DNA from: Psychroflexus sp. MES1-P1E
GTDB taxonomy: Bacteria > Bacteroidota > Bacteroidia > Flavobacteriales > Flavobacteriaceae
Reading direction: 5' to 3'
Length of the DNA: 64,000 nt
Assembly (NCBI RefSeq): GCF_002836055.1
Contig: NZ_PJBS01000306.1
Span: forward strand, 1 to 64,000
This document shows positions 62,279 through 64,000 of this stretch, one piece after another. A model generated the notes under the pieces. The model had not been told where the DNA came from, did not search any database, and saw nothing but the letters and a program-made list of their open reading frames with translations. Position numbers and translations under genes: made by a program. Every line of letters starts with the position of its first letter. Within the stretch, counting starts at the first letter, position 1.

Positions 62279-63861
62279 GAGTTGATAAAGTACACATAAA
62301 ATCCCAATTCAAAAACCTATTTGACTTCAAAATAAATATTGATGAGAAGTCATGGGAAACGGTTTTACTAGGACTTAATGCTACAGGGAAATCAAACTTT
62401 CTAGAAGCATTGGTCATCATATTCAGAGATCTAGACTTAATATATAATCATAATCGAAAAATCGAAAAACACCAGTTTGATTATTACATCAAGTATGAGT
62501 GCAGAGGAAACAATATAGAGGTTACTTTATTAGATGGAGAATATAAATTTGTGGTTAATGAAAAAGTAGAGACAACTTCTGTAACTAAGAATATTGAGCA
62601 TTATTTACCTAAGCATGTGTTCATCTATTATTCTGGTATTAGTGATCGATTAACAGACCTGTATATACCACATCAAAAACTATATTATGAAGAAATAATA
62701 AAATCAGGTGCTAAAGTTGATAAATTTGATAAAATTCGGAGAATATTTTTAGCTCAAAACATTCATGCAAGTTTTGCTTTGATTGCTTTTTACATGTTCA
62801 AAGATCAGGAAGAAGAAACAATAAAATTTTTAAAAGATGAGTTAAAAATACTAGATTTTGGATCTGCTCTTTTTATGTTAAAGGAACCAGAATGGGCAAA
62901 ATCGAGAAAAGATAAAAATGCAGAATTTTGGGGCGCTAAAGGTCTTGTTCGAGACTTTTTAAATGATGTCCTTAGGTTTTCATTTGCTCCCATTCAACAT
63001 AAAGCACGACTAGATGTCTCTTATAAAAAAGCAGAAACACAAGATAGATTATATCTTTACTTAAGGGATAAACAAACGTTTTCAGATTTAATCGAGTTCA
63101 AATACAAGAATAAGATTGCGTTGTTCAATGCTCTCGAGAGTATTCATATTTCGGATATGCTTCATGATGTGAAAATCAAGGTCAAAAAAGAAGGTGTAGA
63201 TGGAGAACTTGCAATGTCAGAGCTTAGTGAGGGAGAAAAGCAACTTCTCACGGTATTAGGATTATTAAAATTCACAAAAGATGAAGAGTCTTTAATTCTT
63301 TTGGATGAACCCGATACACATCTAAACCCAATGTGGAAATGGAAATATTTGGACTATCTGGATAAAGTGGTAAAACGAAAAGAAAATACTCAAATTATAT
63401 TCTGCTCACACGATCCTTTAGTTATTGGAAATTTGAAAAAAAATCAGGTTCAGATCTTTAAAAAAAATACAGAAGGCAAGACAGAGGCTTTTAATCCATA
63501 CATGAGTCCTAGAGAAATGAGCGTTTCAAAAATTCTAACAAGTGAACTTTTTGGGATTCCTTCATTAATGAGCAAAAAACTAGAAGATTTACTCAATCAA
63601 AAACGTTTCCTCCAAGCAAAGATTTCAAAAGGAGAACTTGATGAAGACGACAAAATAAAATTTGAAAGATTAAAAAAATACTTTGATAGAATTGGCTTTA
63701 ATGATGACACAGCTGACAGTCGATACAATCAGTTTTTAAAGCTTACTAGTGAAAACAAAGCATATTTGGATAGGAAATACACCAAAGAAGAAGCTGAAGA
63801 ACTTGATAGTATAGCTAAAGAAGTTCTTGATGAGATTCTAAAAGAAGAGAAAGGCGAATGA
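62275..63861 (+). CDS. Restriction-system-associated AAA ATPase
   Basis: 528 residues. Walker A is LLGLNATGKS (residues 31-40), signature LSEGEKQLLTVLGL, Walker B LILLDEPDTHLNP (near 340-352), and the His of IFCSHDP after it. This is the SMC/RecF/OLD-like ABC ATPase type found in defence loci next to type I restriction genes. The last 110 residues are charged, coiled-coil-like. The start overlaps hsdS by 4 bases and the end overlaps the next gene by 4 bases (ATGA at both). Confidence 0.88.
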   Translation: MRVDKVHIKSQFKNLFDFKINIDEKSWETVLLGLNATGKSNFLEALVIIFRDLDLIYNHNRKIEKHQFDYYIKYECRGNNIEVTLLDGEYKFVVNEKVETTSVTKNIEHYLPKHVFIYYSGISDRLTDLYIPHQKLYYEEIIKSGAKVDKFDKIRRIFLAQNIHASFALIAFYMFKDQEEETIKFLKDELKILDFGSALFMLKEPEWAKSRKDKNAEFWGAKGLVRDFLNDVLRFSFAPIQHKARLDVSYKKAETQDRLYLYLRDKQTFSDLIEFKYKNKIALFNALESIHISDMLHDVKIKVKKEGVDGELAMSELSEGEKQLLTVLGLLKFTKDEESLILLDEPDTHLNPMWKWKYLDYLDKVVKRKENTQIIFCSHDPLVIGNLKKNQVQIFKKNTEGKTEAFNPYMSPREMSVSKILTSELFGIPSLMSKKLEDLLNQKRFLQAKISKGELDEDDKIKFERLKKYFDRIGFNDDTADSRYNQFLKLTSENKAYLDRKYTKEEAEELDSIAKEVLDEILKEEKGE

Positions 63862-64000
63862 GGTACATAGACGTCCATAAAATAGAAGATGCAGTTCAAC
63901 TGTTAGATTGGGATGCGACACGGCAGGCTCATTTTAATGCTATGGCTGGAATGTCAGTGACTGATCGGAAAATCTATATAACATCTCACCCAGATTGGAA
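63858..64000 (+). CDS. Start of a fourth operon gene, cut by the window end
   Basis: 47 codons are visible from the ATG that overlaps the ATPase stop. The product begins MRYIDVHKIEDAVQLLDWD and continues with ARQAHFNAM-like residues (TRQAHFNAMAGM). No family is recognised from this much. Position and overlap say it belongs to the same operon and could be the nuclease or effector partner of the ATPase. Confidence 0.75.
   Translation, partial: MRYIDVHKIEDAVQLLDWDATRQAHFNAMAGMSVTDRKIYITSHPDW

Overview
The window looks like a chromosomal segment of a marine or psychrophilic Flavobacteriaceae (phylum Bacteroidota). The support is a SusC/SusD pair, gliding-motility genes (gldH, gldE, gldD), AT-rich DNA, few Shine-Dalgarno sites, promoters of the Bacteroidota type (TTG, about 18-21 bases, TAnnTTTG), a SAM-I riboswitch before metY, and a 29-residue basic peptide next to HU. 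The genus cannot be fixed from the sequence alone.

Layout. 1-4,863: a SusD/SusC nutrient-uptake operon on the minus strand with a consensus promoter and a terminator. 5,116-5,755: a decayed 3' part of a copper-type P-ATPase. 5,964-13,647: assorted metabolic genes (zinc-independent oxidoreductase, CBS protein, amidohydrolase, ABC exporter, serA, 2OG-Fe(II) oxygenase). 13,774-18,211: queD, a class A penicillin-binding protein, gldH and ricT. 18,390-22,165: a ketosynthase, bioB, a JmjC-like cupin and recX. 22,261-24,371: RNase E/G, the 29-aa basic peptide and HU. 24,506-27,975: mutY-ssb-gldE-gldD. 28,079-31,111: MBL lipoprotein, EamA transporter, trhO. 31,360-35,700: a methionine operon metY-osmC-metX-hom behind a SAM-I riboswitch. 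36,087-41,624: recA, a lipoprotein / ECF sigma / membrane-plus-barrel operon, an HU-SPOR protein, a thioesterase and a small membrane protein. 41,962-42,674: a decayed IS630-type transposase. 43,083-43,864: rpmA and rplU with a C-terminal extension. 44,555-47,936: two M16 proteins, one with and one without the zinc motif. 47,986-51,922: hemA-hemC-hemD divergent from an AraC regulator. 51,926-58,370: DNA repair and housekeeping genes (AAG glycosylase, ATP-dependent ligase, S41 protease, dCMP deaminase, HupE/UreJ).

58,495-64,000 is the most accessory-looking part. A degenerate tRNA-Ala-like gene that still has a consensus promoter lies next to an intact tRNA-Ala(GGC). About 1.5 kb of mostly non-coding, decayed DNA follows, holding the C-terminal remnant of a tyrosine recombinase and a 13-bp inverted repeat. 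Then come a small XRE regulator with an AT-rich inverted-repeat operator candidate, a type I specificity subunit (hsdS) with an unusual C-terminal tail, a restriction-associated AAA ATPase, and the start of a fourth gene cut by the window edge. The last junctions use 4-base ATGA overlaps, so this is a tightly coupled operon, probably a defence island that continues to the right. No hsdM or hsdR is visible in the window.
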